5,184 nucleotides of DNA, taken from Syntrophomonadaceae bacterium. Its GTDB lineage: Bacteria > Bacillota > Dethiobacteria > DTU022. The stretch covers positions 1 to 5,184 of the forward strand of contig SLSE01000118.1 in assembly GCA_007130585.1 (NCBI GenBank), written 5' to 3'. How positions within the stretch are numbered: position 1 is the stretch's first letter; each line of letters begins with the position of its first letter. The translations under genes and the position numbers were made by a program. The notes under the pieces are model-generated. The model was not told the origin of the DNA, searched no databases, and saw only the letters and a list, made by a program, of their open reading frames with translations. Shown one piece after another: positions 1 to 5,184 of this stretch.

Positions 1-524
1 GGCAGGACAAAGACATCCCCGTAGCGGTAATTAAAGCGCTGGGCAATGTCGCGGCACAGCTCAACGTGCTGCTTCTGATCTTCTCCGACCGGAACCAGGT
101 GGGTATCATAGAGCAGGATATCGGCCGCCTGCAAAACCGGATAGGCAAACAGGCCCACGCTCACTTCTTCTTTCTGCTTTTCCGATTTCTCCTTGAACTG
201 GGTCATGCGGTGCAGCCAGCCCATGGGGGTAATACAATTTAACAGCCAGGCCAATTCGGAGTGAGCCCTGACATGAGATTGAATAAATACCACCGAATTT
301 TCTTCCTCAATACCGGAAGCAAATAAGAGACCGGCCACTTCCCTGATATTGTTTTTCAGCACGGCGGGATCCTGGGGAACTGTTACCGTGTGCAGGTCAA
401 CCACACAAAAATAATTGTGGTAGCGGCTTTGCATTTTTACCCAGTTTTTTATCGCTCCCAGGTAATTGCCAAGGTGTAAATTCCCGGAGGCCTGGATCCC
501 GGAGAATACTCTTTTTTTATCCAC
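1..524 (-). CDS. trpS: Tryptophanyl-tRNA synthetase, N-terminal 174 residues (partial, runs off the left edge)
   Basis: Charges tRNA-Trp with tryptophan in the cytoplasm using ATP (class I aminoacyl-tRNA synthetase). The visible part begins with the family's FSGIQASGNLHLGNY stretch (residues 7-21), in which HLGN is the class I HIGH-type ATP-binding signature. It continues with FCVVDLHT (39-46), RMTQFKEKS (106-114), the PVLQAADILLYDTHLVPVGEDQKQH region (129-153) that forms the tryptophan/tRNA side of the active site, and RDIAQRFNYRYG (158-169). It matches Bacillus-type TrpRS closely along its whole length. Family members are about 330 residues, so roughly half is present, and the KMSKS loop lies beyond base 1. 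The start is GTG at 522-524, chosen because a strong AGGGAGGA lies 7 bases upstream and the family's N-terminus fits exactly. An 83-base spacer with a hairpin separates it from the M50 gene. No frameshift is seen. Confidence 0.97.
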   Translation of the reverse strand, partial: MDKKRVFSGIQASGNLHLGNYLGAIKNWVKMQSRYHNYFCVVDLHTVTVPQDPAVLKNNIREVAGLLFASGIEEENSVVFIQSHVRAHSELAWLLNCITPMGWLHRMTQFKEKSEKQKEEVSVGLFAYPVLQAADILLYDTHLVPVGEDQKQHVELCRDIAQRFNYRYGDVFVL

Positions 525-531
525 TTTTCTG

Positions 532-539
532 TCCTCCCT
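532..539 (-). promoter_or_regulatory. Ribosome binding site of trpS
   Basis: On the minus strand this reads AGGGAGGA, a near-perfect Shine-Dalgarno sequence 7 bases before the GTG start at 524. It decides the start codon. It lies only 2 bases downstream of the hairpin at 542-572, so folding of that hairpin could affect ribosome access. Confidence 0.85.
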
Positions 540-541
540 GT

Positions 542-572
542 ATTCGGGCCCTGTTTCAGGCTGCGCCCGAAT
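542..572 (-). repeat. Inverted repeat (stem-loop) in the trpS leader
   Basis: ATTCGGGC at 542-549 is perfectly complementary to GCCCGAAT at 565-572. Inside, CCTG (550-553) pairs with CAGG (557-560) around a TTT loop, leaving a one-sided 4-base bulge (561-564). The result is an 8+4 base-pair hairpin ending 2 bases before the trpS Shine-Dalgarno. No T-run follows it on either strand, so it does not look like an intrinsic terminator. The spacer is only 83 bases and lacks the conserved T-box sequence (TGGNACCGCG type), so this is not a canonical T-box leader. The role is unknown: a mRNA-stabilising 5' structure, a translational control element or a weak terminator of the upstream genes are all possible. 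Confidence 0.6.
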
Positions 573-577
573 GCAAT

Positions 578-583
578 ATTGTA
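578..583 (-). promoter_or_regulatory. Possible -10 box for trpS
   Basis: The minus strand reads TACAAT here (5 of 6 matches to TATAAT). A start point about 6-7 bases downstream would fall near 571-572, the first base of the 542-572 hairpin, giving a trpS transcript that begins with a stem-loop. No good -35 hexamer is seen at 16-18 bases, so this is a weak call; trpS may simply be read through from the M50 gene. Confidence 0.2.
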
Positions 584-607
584 CTGCAATTTATGCTTTA
601 ACATGCT

Positions 608-1240
608 TTAAAATCCGGGTAAAATCAACCCGATGATCAATGAGTAAAACGACAGGACCAGGTTATAAAGCGGGAAGATGATCGCCCCGAGCACCCTGGT
701 AAATACCAGGATAATCAGGATAATAGGCGCGTACTGTTCTACCATCCGGTAATACCCGAGATATTTTTCGGACAGGAAAGACATCAGGATTTTTGAGCCG
801 TCCAGGGGCGGTACCGGGATCAGGTTGAAAATAGCCAGCAGGATATTAAGCTGCATCAGCACAACCAGGAACTGAAGGAACAGTCCTTCAACAAGCCCGC
901 CCTGCACCAGCACGGTCAGCAGCAGCAGGGTGATGAAACCAAGTATAAAATTGGCCATCGGTCCGGCAAAAGATACCCAGCGCAGCCCGGATTTAAACCG
1001 CCTGAACCGGGCCGGGTTTATCGGAACAGGTTTGGCCCACCCGAAGCCAACAAGCAGGATCATCAGCGAGCCGATCGGGTCAAGGTGATTTAGCGGGTTA
1101 AGGTTCATCCGCCTGTGATCGTGAGCGGTGGTATCGCCGAAATGAAAAGCCATCCTGCCGTGGGCGTATTCATGAAAAGTAATGGCAATCAGTAAAGCGG
1201 GAATCCGCAATGCTATAATTATTGGATCTAAGCCAAGCAA
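608..1240 (-). CDS. Site-2 protease family (M50, YwhC-like) intramembrane metalloprotease
   Basis: A 210-residue polytopic membrane protein of the minimal site-2-protease group, zinc enzymes that cut substrates within the membrane. The metal site is visible. HEYAH (residues 23-27) is the HExxH zinc motif in the first hydrophobic segment, and NLIPVPPLDG (139-148) supplies the third ligand, Asp147. A conserved LNPLNHLDPIG stretch (47-57) and FAGPMAN (91-97) are family landmarks. Hydrophobic segments lie near 7-22, 55-68, 90-115, 119-146, 170-188 and 190-207. There is no PDZ or CBS domain. The start is TTG at 1238-1240: the next in-frame Met (residue 30) would remove HExxH, and GGGAGGAG sits 8 bases upstream. 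It begins 5 bases after the fusion gene's stop, so the two are translationally close. Substrates cannot be told from sequence, and no symbol is given because this subgroup has no settled name. Confidence 0.93.
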   Translation of the reverse strand: MLGLDPIIIALRIPALLIAITFHEYAHGRMAFHFGDTTAHDHRRMNLNPLNHLDPIGSLMILLVGFGWAKPVPINPARFRRFKSGLRWVSFAGPMANFILGFITLLLLTVLVQGGLVEGLFLQFLVVLMQLNILLAIFNLIPVPPLDGSKILMSFLSEKYLGYYRMVEQYAPIILIILVFTRVLGAIIFPLYNLVLSFYSLIIGLILPGF

Positions 1241-1245
1241 TTTAT

Positions 1246-3888
1246 TTACTCCTCCCTTCGCTTTTCTTTTTCCAGGTAGTTCAAAACAAAGTCCAACTCT
1301 TCCTGCGGGGTGCGCACTTCTCCGTCCAAAACAGCCTGCTTGAGGCTGTCAATAATTTTTTTGTAAAGCGGCCCCGGCTTGATGCCCAGCTCCATTAAAT
1401 CCCCGCCTCTTAAGCGGGGCCTGATATAGCGCAGGGCGTCCATGTACAGTTTAAGGTGCTCCCTGACATTATTTTTACCGGTTAGCGCATAGGCCAGTAA
1501 AATTGTTTCCACGGGAAGGGGTTCCAGCTGGCTGACAACAGCGCTTGGATTCAAACCCTCCCGGTCAAGCTTCTTTAAGACCTGCGGCGCTTCCCGGCAG
1601 GAAGTCAGAACGGTTGATGATCTTTCCCTTGAAAGGCTCAACTTTCTTATTATAGCAGACCGATCCGCAGATTCCAAACCGACCAGCAGCCCACCCAGGT
1701 ACGAGACCTCCAAATCAGGATTTTCTTCCCATCCCCTGCTTTCCACCCAGCTTAATACTTCTTCCAGGCGGAACAGGAGCTGCCAGGTTTTCTCATCTGT
1801 CCGGATCCGGGGGTAGATAAAGGGCAGCAGCTTTAATTCGGATAAGCGTTTCAATATTTTAACCGGGGAAGGTTCCTTGTAAATAGTTTTCACTTCCTGG
1901 TTCAGGCGCTGCCTGCTCACCCGGTCTAACACCTTTTTTTCAACAGCGTTATGGAGCAAATCCATGGTTTTCGGTTCGATATAAAAATTATAGCGCTGTT
2001 CAAAGCGGACGGCACGCAGGATGCGCAGGGGATCGTCCACGAAACTCAGCTGGTAGAGCGCCCTGATAGTTCTGTTTTCGAGATCTCTTTTTCCGCTGAA
2101 ATAGTCATAAAACTCGCCGAAATTCTCTGACTGCAGGGAACAGGCCATGGTGTTGATCGTAAAATCCCGCCTGAAAAGGTCGTTCTTAAGGCTTGATTTT
2201 TCGACCCGGGGCAGGGCGGCCGGCGAGGTATAGAATTCTTTGCGGGCGGTAACCAGGTCCAGCCTGATCCCTTCCGGAAGGTCGAGTGACGCGGTGCCAA
2301 ATTGCTCGAAATGCCTTATACTGCCGCCCAGTAAATTTTTAAGCTTATAAGTAAAGTCCACGGCATCGCCGATCACCACGAAATCGAGATCTTTTTCAGT
2401 GGGCGCCCGCAGGAGCAGGTCCCTGATGATCCCCCCGACCAGGTACAGTTTAACTTTCTCGATCTCGGCCTGGCGGCTGACCTTGTGCAGCAGTTTACGC
2501 ATCTCCCGGGGCAGTTCCCTGTTCAGCAGGACCGCTATATTGCTTATTTCTTCCTGTTCGGCAGCGGCAGTCTCACCTTTTTTTACTTTCAGCGAACGGC
2601 CCCTGCGGTCAAGCGAACTTAAGTAGCGCAGGACATCGGAACGGGTTACTATCCCCGTCAGGTTTCCGGCATCATCAACTATGGGGATCCGGCCGATGTT
2701 TTCTTCCACCATCAGGCGGCGCAGTTCGCTGAGCGGTTGGTGTGGTAAAGCGGTAACCAGTTCCCTGGTCATAAAGCCTTTCACCGGGGCGTGGCCCAGT
2801 TCGTTGCGCAGCCCTTTTCGCAGGTCGCGGCGGGAGATTATGCCGACCAGGCGGCCGTCTTCAACTACGGGGCAGCCCTTAAAACTGTGTTCGGCCAGCA
2901 GTTCGTCAGCTTCCTTCAGGGTGGTATCGCTTTTTACAGTCAACACCGGCTTTGAAGCGGCGTGTTCTGCTGTCATAGCCGGCGGAAGGTAATGCTTCAG
3001 AAATTCAACTACCTGGGTTTTTACTTCTTCAGCCTGCACTCCCCTGAAATGAGCCGAAACCACGCCGGCGTAACCTTTTACATCGAAAGGGGCCAGCAGC
3101 TCCAGCAGGTTCAAATCTTCGTAGCGGGTACGCGCTGCCAGGTATATGTTTTCTGTCATCTGGATGATAACAATGGTCAGCCCCGCGTCTTCTATTTCAT
3201 CCAGAAGCTGCAAAAGTACCGCCGCGCCGACAACATATTCATCCAGAACCGTCGTGCTGATCAGAACGCGGCGCTGGTTAAGTTCATAGAACTCGCTGTT
3301 GTGAATTAATTTTTCCAGGAGTTCCTTCTGCGCTTCAGTAAGCGGTGAGCGCAGGTATTCCTGGATCACCCTGGCGTTGGGCCCGCAGGTCCAGAGAGCG
3401 GCCACCGCCGCCGCGTCCCGGGCCGTGGTTATATCATAGGTCAGGCAGCCGGTATCTTCGTAAATGCCCAGCGTAAACAGCGTGGCTTCGAATTCGGTTA
3501 ATTTTATGCCGCGTTCCACGATTTCTTCCATAAGGATTGTCATGGTAGCCCCTACAGTTTCGATGCTTTTCAATTCGGCATCCAGGTCTTCTTCTCCCGG
3601 GTGGTGGTCGTACACGATTACCTGTTCGGCGCGATCGATGATATCGGACCATTTCCCCAGGCGCTCCCTTTTATTGGTGTCTACAACCACTACGGTGCCG
3701 ATTTCGGATAAAGCTTCACCGGGATCGCTTAAGGGCAAAAGATCCCGGTAGAGGTTAACAAAAGAGCGCACATTGGTCTGCAGGGGTTCGGGCATAATAA
3801 CCATGCTGCCCGGGTAGAGCCTGGCCGCGGCCACCACAGAAGCCAGGGCATCAAAATCTCCGTTTTTATGGGTAATAATTACATCCAC
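1246..3888 (-). CDS. DHH phosphoesterase - tandem CBS - tRNA nucleotidyltransferase/poly(A) polymerase fusion
   Basis: An 880-residue multidomain protein. Residues 1-300 are a DHH-family (NrnA/RecJ-like) phosphoesterase. Its metal motifs are kept: HKNGDFDALAS (7-17), VVDT with Asp70, YDHHPG (93-98) and EDTG with Asp146. The DHHA1 substrate motif, normally GGGHP-like, reads VKGYAGVVSA (270-279). Residues 312-360 and 368-424 are two CBS domains ending in GIISRRD and GIVTRSD, likely to bind adenine nucleotides. From 479 on is a class II nucleotidyltransferase: LVGGIIRD (483-490), catalytic DLD (500-502), RRDFTINTMA (573-582), DDPLR (618-622, the base-selecting position that is EDxxR in CCA enzymes), the RNA-binding helical region (about 640-700) and the CCA-enzyme C-terminal ELGIKPGP (833-840). 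The loop between catalytic motif and RRDFT is present, as needed for A addition. This layout is known from A-adding enzymes such as the Aquifex one. It could add A, CC, CCA or poly(A); sequence alone does not decide. The start is GTG at 3886-3888: an in-frame stop lies at 3907-3909, and the next Met (29) would delete motif I. No good Shine-Dalgarno precedes it. Confidence 0.94.
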   Translation of the reverse strand: MDVIITHKNGDFDALASVVAAARLYPGSMVIMPEPLQTNVRSFVNLYRDLLPLSDPGEALSEIGTVVVVDTNKRERLGKWSDIIDRAEQVIVYDHHPGEEDLDAELKSIETVGATMTILMEEIVERGIKLTEFEATLFTLGIYEDTGCLTYDITTARDAAAVAALWTCGPNARVIQEYLRSPLTEAQKELLEKLIHNSEFYELNQRRVLISTTVLDEYVVGAAVLLQLLDEIEDAGLTIVIIQMTENIYLAARTRYEDLNLLELLAPFDVKGYAGVVSAHFRGVQAEEVKTQVVEFLKHYLPPAMTAEHAASKPVLTVKSDTTLKEADELLAEHSFKGCPVVEDGRLVGIISRRDLRKGLRNELGHAPVKGFMTRELVTALPHQPLSELRRLMVEENIGRIPIVDDAGNLTGIVTRSDVLRYLSSLDRRGRSLKVKKGETAAAEQEEISNIAVLLNRELPREMRKLLHKVSRQAEIEKVKLYLVGGIIRDLLLRAPTEKDLDFVVIGDAVDFTYKLKNLLGGSIRHFEQFGTASLDLPEGIRLDLVTARKEFYTSPAALPRVEKSSLKNDLFRRDFTINTMACSLQSENFGEFYDYFSGKRDLENRTIRALYQLSFVDDPLRILRAVRFEQRYNFYIEPKTMDLLHNAVEKKVLDRVSRQRLNQEVKTIYKEPSPVKILKRLSELKLLPFIYPRIRTDEKTWQLLFRLEEVLSWVESRGWEENPDLEVSYLGGLLVGLESADRSAIIRKLSLSRERSSTVLTSCREAPQVLKKLDREGLNPSAVVSQLEPLPVETILLAYALTGKNNVREHLKLYMDALRYIRPRLRGGDLMELGIKPGPLYKKIIDSLKQAVLDGEVRTPQEELDFVLNYLEKEKRREE
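1249..1258 (-). promoter_or_regulatory. Ribosome binding site of the M50 gene, inside the end of the preceding gene
   Basis: The minus strand reads AAGGGAGGAG. These bases also encode the last residues (Arg-Arg-Glu-Glu) of the fusion protein, whose TAA stop is 1246-1248. The spacing of 8 bases to the TTG at 1240 supports that unusual start and a coupled or readthrough expression of the M50 protein. Confidence 0.8.
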
Positions 3889-3952
3889 AGGACAAAAACC
3901 ACGCTTTCAGTAAATATGGAGTATGATAAGGTGTTTTAAGGGGAAAACCGGA

Positions 3953-3962
3953 GGGCCGGCCC
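3953..3962. repeat. 10-base perfect palindrome GGGCCGGCCC
   Basis: A perfect GC-only palindrome at the edge of the hairpin region, overlapping the left arm of the 3959-3987 stem. With the 10-base palindrome GCAGGCCTGC at 3973-3982 it gives the spacer two self-complementary decamers 20 bases apart. No function is evident. Confidence 0.5.
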
Positions 3963-3987
3963 GGAAGCCTGAGCAGGCCTGCCGGGC
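3959..3987 (-). repeat. GC-rich hairpin downstream of xerD
   Basis: GCCCGG (3959-3964) is complementary to CCGGGC (3982-3987), and inside it GCCT (3967-3970) pairs with AGGC (3975-3978) around a GAGC loop. It lies 31 bases beyond the xerD stop on the transcribed strand. The only T-run downstream on the minus strand is TTTT about 11 bases after the stem, too far and too short for a standard intrinsic terminator. It could be a weak terminator for xerD or a leader structure of the fusion gene. Confidence 0.5.
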
Positions 3988-4007
3988 ATCCGTTAGATCA
4001 GGCAGGC
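3977..4007 (-). repeat. Second inverted repeat overlapping the first, alternative stem
   Basis: On the minus strand GCCTGCC (4001-4007) is complementary to GGCAGGC (3977-3983), a perfect 7-base-pair stem with a 17-base loop. A related outer pairing, AAGCCTG/CAGGCTT, joins 4003-4009 to 3965-3971. These stems use bases that the 3959-3987 hairpin also needs, so the folds exclude one another. Confidence 0.45.
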
Positions 4008-4017
4008 TTGATTTCAA

Positions 4018-4905
4018 TCAGGCGCGCGGATGAGTCTTGTCATATACTTCCCTGATCTTTCTTCTCGTTATCTGGGTGTAAATTTGCGTTGTGGATATAT
4101 CGGAATGGCCCAGCATTTCCTGGACGGATCTCAGGTCTGCCCCGTTTTCCAGGAGATGGGTGGCAAAAGAGTGGCGGAGAGTATGAGGGGTTATATCCCC
4201 GCTTATATTTGCTTTACGGGCATATTTTTTAAGTATTTTCCAGAAACCCTGTCTTGTCATCCTGCTGCCGTGATGGTTGACGAAAAGTGCGGGCTCACCG
4301 TTTTTCCTCAGCAATTTTGCCCTGGAGCGATCGAGGTATTCGCTGACGTGATTGATAGCCAGCGAGCCGATCGGCACGATACGCTCTTTCATCCCTTTAC
4401 CCCTGCAGCGCAAAAATCCCACATGCGGATCAAAATCCGATATATCCAGGGAAACCAGCTCGGATACCCTGATCCCCGAAGCGTATAACAGTTCCAGCAT
4501 CGCTTTATCACGCAGGCCGTTGTTTTCTGCATTTTGGGGCTGGCTGAGCAGTTGATTAACCTCCGCTGTTGTCAAAACACGGGGCAGTTTCTTTTCAATT
4601 TTTGGCGAAACCAGCTCCATGGCAGGATTTTCCTTAATAATTTCTTCCTGGAGCAGGAAATTGAAAAAAGACCGGATCGATGCGGTGCAGCGGGATATGG
4701 TTGAGGTGGCGAAGCCTTCCTTCTTTAGGAAAACAAGAAAATTATTCAGGACTTCACGATCAACCAGCCCCGGATGGGAAATTTTTTGCTTCTGCAGAAA
4801 TAAAATGAATTTATTGAGATCGCGCCGGTATGAATCCAAGGTATTGCTGGACAATCCTTTTTCCACTGCCAGGTAATCGGTATAGTTTTCTAGCTGCTTT
4901 TGCAT
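4018..4905 (-). CDS. xerD: Site-specific tyrosine recombinase XerD
   Basis: Cuts and rejoins DNA at the chromosome's dif site, working with a XerC-type partner near the terminus to resolve chromosome dimers. The 295-residue product has the usual family length. The N-terminal core-binding SAM-like domain (about 1-90) includes YLAVEKGLSSNTLDSYRRDL. The catalytic domain (about 110-290) shows all catalytic residues: Arg146 in ASGIRVSEL, Lys170 in RGKGMKER, His241 and Arg244 in HTLRHSFATHLLENGADLRSVQ, His267 in LGHSDISTTQIYTQ, and nucleophile Tyr276. The C-terminal VYDKTHPRA is typical of XerD rather than XerC or phage integrases, and no attachment sites or phage genes are nearby. The ATG at 4905 is preferred because it gives the family N-terminus; GAGGA lies 11 bases upstream. 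The frame stays open to a TTG at 4956 (17 more residues), which lacks a well-spaced Shine-Dalgarno. Confidence 0.95.
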   Translation of the reverse strand: MQKQLENYTDYLAVEKGLSSNTLDSYRRDLNKFILFLQKQKISHPGLVDREVLNNFLVFLKKEGFATSTISRCTASIRSFFNFLLQEEIIKENPAMELVSPKIEKKLPRVLTTAEVNQLLSQPQNAENNGLRDKAMLELLYASGIRVSELVSLDISDFDPHVGFLRCRGKGMKERIVPIGSLAINHVSEYLDRSRAKLLRKNGEPALFVNHHGSRMTRQGFWKILKKYARKANISGDITPHTLRHSFATHLLENGADLRSVQEMLGHSDISTTQIYTQITRRKIREVYDKTHPRA

Positions 4906-4971
4906 ATTTATAAAAGTCCTCACATGAGTTTTGGCGAAGTAATGTTGTTTATTCAACGCCTGACCGGTTAA

Positions 4972-4987
4972 TCCCTTCCTGAAGGGA
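4972..4987. repeat. Short perfect hairpin between the NUDIX gene and xerD
   Basis: TCCCTTC (4972-4978) pairs perfectly with GAAGGGA (4981-4987), leaving a 2-base loop, so in RNA the top pair would open to a 4-base loop. On the minus strand the T-run (TTTTTTT) lies before the hairpin, not after it, so this is not a standard terminator of the NUDIX gene. The rest of 4906-5020 is AT-rich spacer with no gene and no promoter I can support. Confidence 0.45.
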
Positions 4988-5020
4988 AGCTATTGCAAAA
5001 AAATTTATTTTATTGGCAAA

Positions 5021-5184
5021 TTATCTTTTCGAGAACTCGGCCTGCTGTATGGCAATTATTGTTTTGCCGTCCCTGATCTGTCCCGAATTGATCATGTCCC
5101 ATGCTTCGGTTAACGGGATCCTGACAATAACGATTCTTTCGTCAGGATCCCCGGCGGGAGCAGCAGACTCTGAAAGCTCTTCGA
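5021..5184 (-). CDS. NUDIX hydrolase, probable ADP-ribose pyrophosphatase, C-terminal 53 residues (partial)
   Basis: The last 53 codons and TAA stop of a gene that starts beyond the right edge. The reading frame gives DERIVIVRIPLTEAWDMI, then NSGQIRDGKTIIAIQQA. The pattern of an acidic residue followed by hVxhPLxEAxxMIxxGxIxDxKTI is the standard C-terminal strand-helix of ADP-ribose pyrophosphatases (NudF type), which hydrolyse ADP-ribose to AMP and ribose 5-phosphate in the cytoplasm. The NUDIX box with the metal-binding glutamates is outside the window, so activity cannot be judged. It lies upstream of xerD in the same direction, 115 bases before the preferred xerD start. The family call is fairly secure; the exact substrate is inferred. 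Confidence 0.8.
   Translation of the reverse strand, partial: EELSESAAPAGDPDERIVIVRIPLTEAWDMINSGQIRDGKTIIAIQQAEFSKR

Larger units (their letters stand above)
3889..4017. other. GC-rich intergenic spacer between xerD and the fusion gene
   Basis: 129 bases with no credible small gene. The xerD-proximal half (3948-4010) is crowded with inverted repeats, described separately. The half nearer the fusion gene is AT-richer; on the minus strand it holds TTAAAA and, 17 bases on, TATTTA, a poor promoter match that I do not call. No Shine-Dalgarno is visible in front of the GTG start at 3888. Confidence 0.5.

Noticed and set aside
525..607. T-box riboswitch controlling trpS
   Set aside because: The spacer is only 83 bases and has no T-box sequence or antiterminator/terminator pair with a T-run.
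2046..3652. Minus-strand open frames at 2046-2300 and 3434-3652
   Set aside because: They are out-of-frame readings inside the fusion gene; their arginine/proline-rich composition is typical of a shifted frame.
2399..3751. Plus-strand open frames at 2399-2626, 2681-2992, 2962-3309 and 3464-3751
   Set aside because: All lie antisense to the fusion gene, have no family resemblance, and overlap a gene with clear domain motifs throughout. They are by-products of its codon use.
3997..4023. Direct repeat ATCAGGC at 3997-4003 and 4017-4023 as a possible attachment or operator site
   Set aside because: Seven bases, one copy overlapping the xerD stop; easily due to chance.
4030..4876. Plus-strand open frames at 4030-4488, 4352-4555 and 4619-4876
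   Set aside because: They are antisense to xerD, which is intact and carries every catalytic residue; the predicted peptides are low in recognisable structure.
4018..4905. Phage or integrative-element integrase instead of XerD
   Set aside because: Length, the HTLRHSFATHLLENGADL block and the C-terminal VYDKTHPRA are XerD-like, and there are no phage genes, tRNA target or direct-repeat attachment sites.
4988..5020. Intrinsic terminator after the NUDIX gene
   Set aside because: The minus-strand T-run comes before the 4972-4987 hairpin and has no GC-rich stem in front of it, so the order is wrong for a terminator.

Overview
The window carries five genes, all on the minus strand, so they read from right to left. 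From high to low coordinate they are the C-terminal end of a NUDIX hydrolase (partial), the tyrosine recombinase xerD, an 880-residue DHH-CBS-CBS-tRNA nucleotidyltransferase fusion, a small site-2-protease (M50) membrane protein, and the N-terminal half of trpS (partial). Every open frame on the plus strand, and the smaller minus-strand ones, lie antisense to or inside these genes and look like shadows.

The gene content, purine-rich Shine-Dalgarno sequences (AGGGAGGA, AAGGGAGGAG) and frequent GTG/TTG starts point to an anaerobic Firmicute of the Clostridia, in the broad Peptococcaceae/Desulfotomaculum/Moorella/Syntrophomonas sphere. The M50 protease-trpS pair and the fused CCA-type enzyme beside it fit my memory of such genomes, where scpA/scpB often follow trpS. 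That placement is an inference from recall, not from a search. Base composition looks even throughout, and I see no insertion sequence, CRISPR array, tRNA or rRNA.

Layout: 5021-5184 is the NUDIX tail. 4906-5020 is AT-rich spacer with a short perfect hairpin. 4018-4905 is xerD. 3889-4017 is a GC-rich spacer packed with overlapping inverted repeats. 1246-3888 is the fusion gene. Only 5 bases separate it from the M50 gene (608-1240), whose ribosome binding site lies inside the last codons of the fusion gene, so these two are almost certainly cotranscribed. 525-607 is a spacer with a hairpin just upstream of the trpS ribosome binding site. 1-524 is trpS.

Two neighbours act on tRNA: the fusion protein's C-terminal half should add to or repair tRNA 3' ends, and TrpS charges tRNA-Trp. 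XerD resolves chromosome dimers, the M50 protein is an intramembrane protease, and the NUDIX enzyme probably cleans up ADP-ribose. This is mostly a housekeeping region. The most notable points are the fusion protein, whose DHH half keeps its metal-binding motifs but has lost the recognisable GGGH substrate motif, and the two structured spacers. I do not see convincing evidence of a new biological system.
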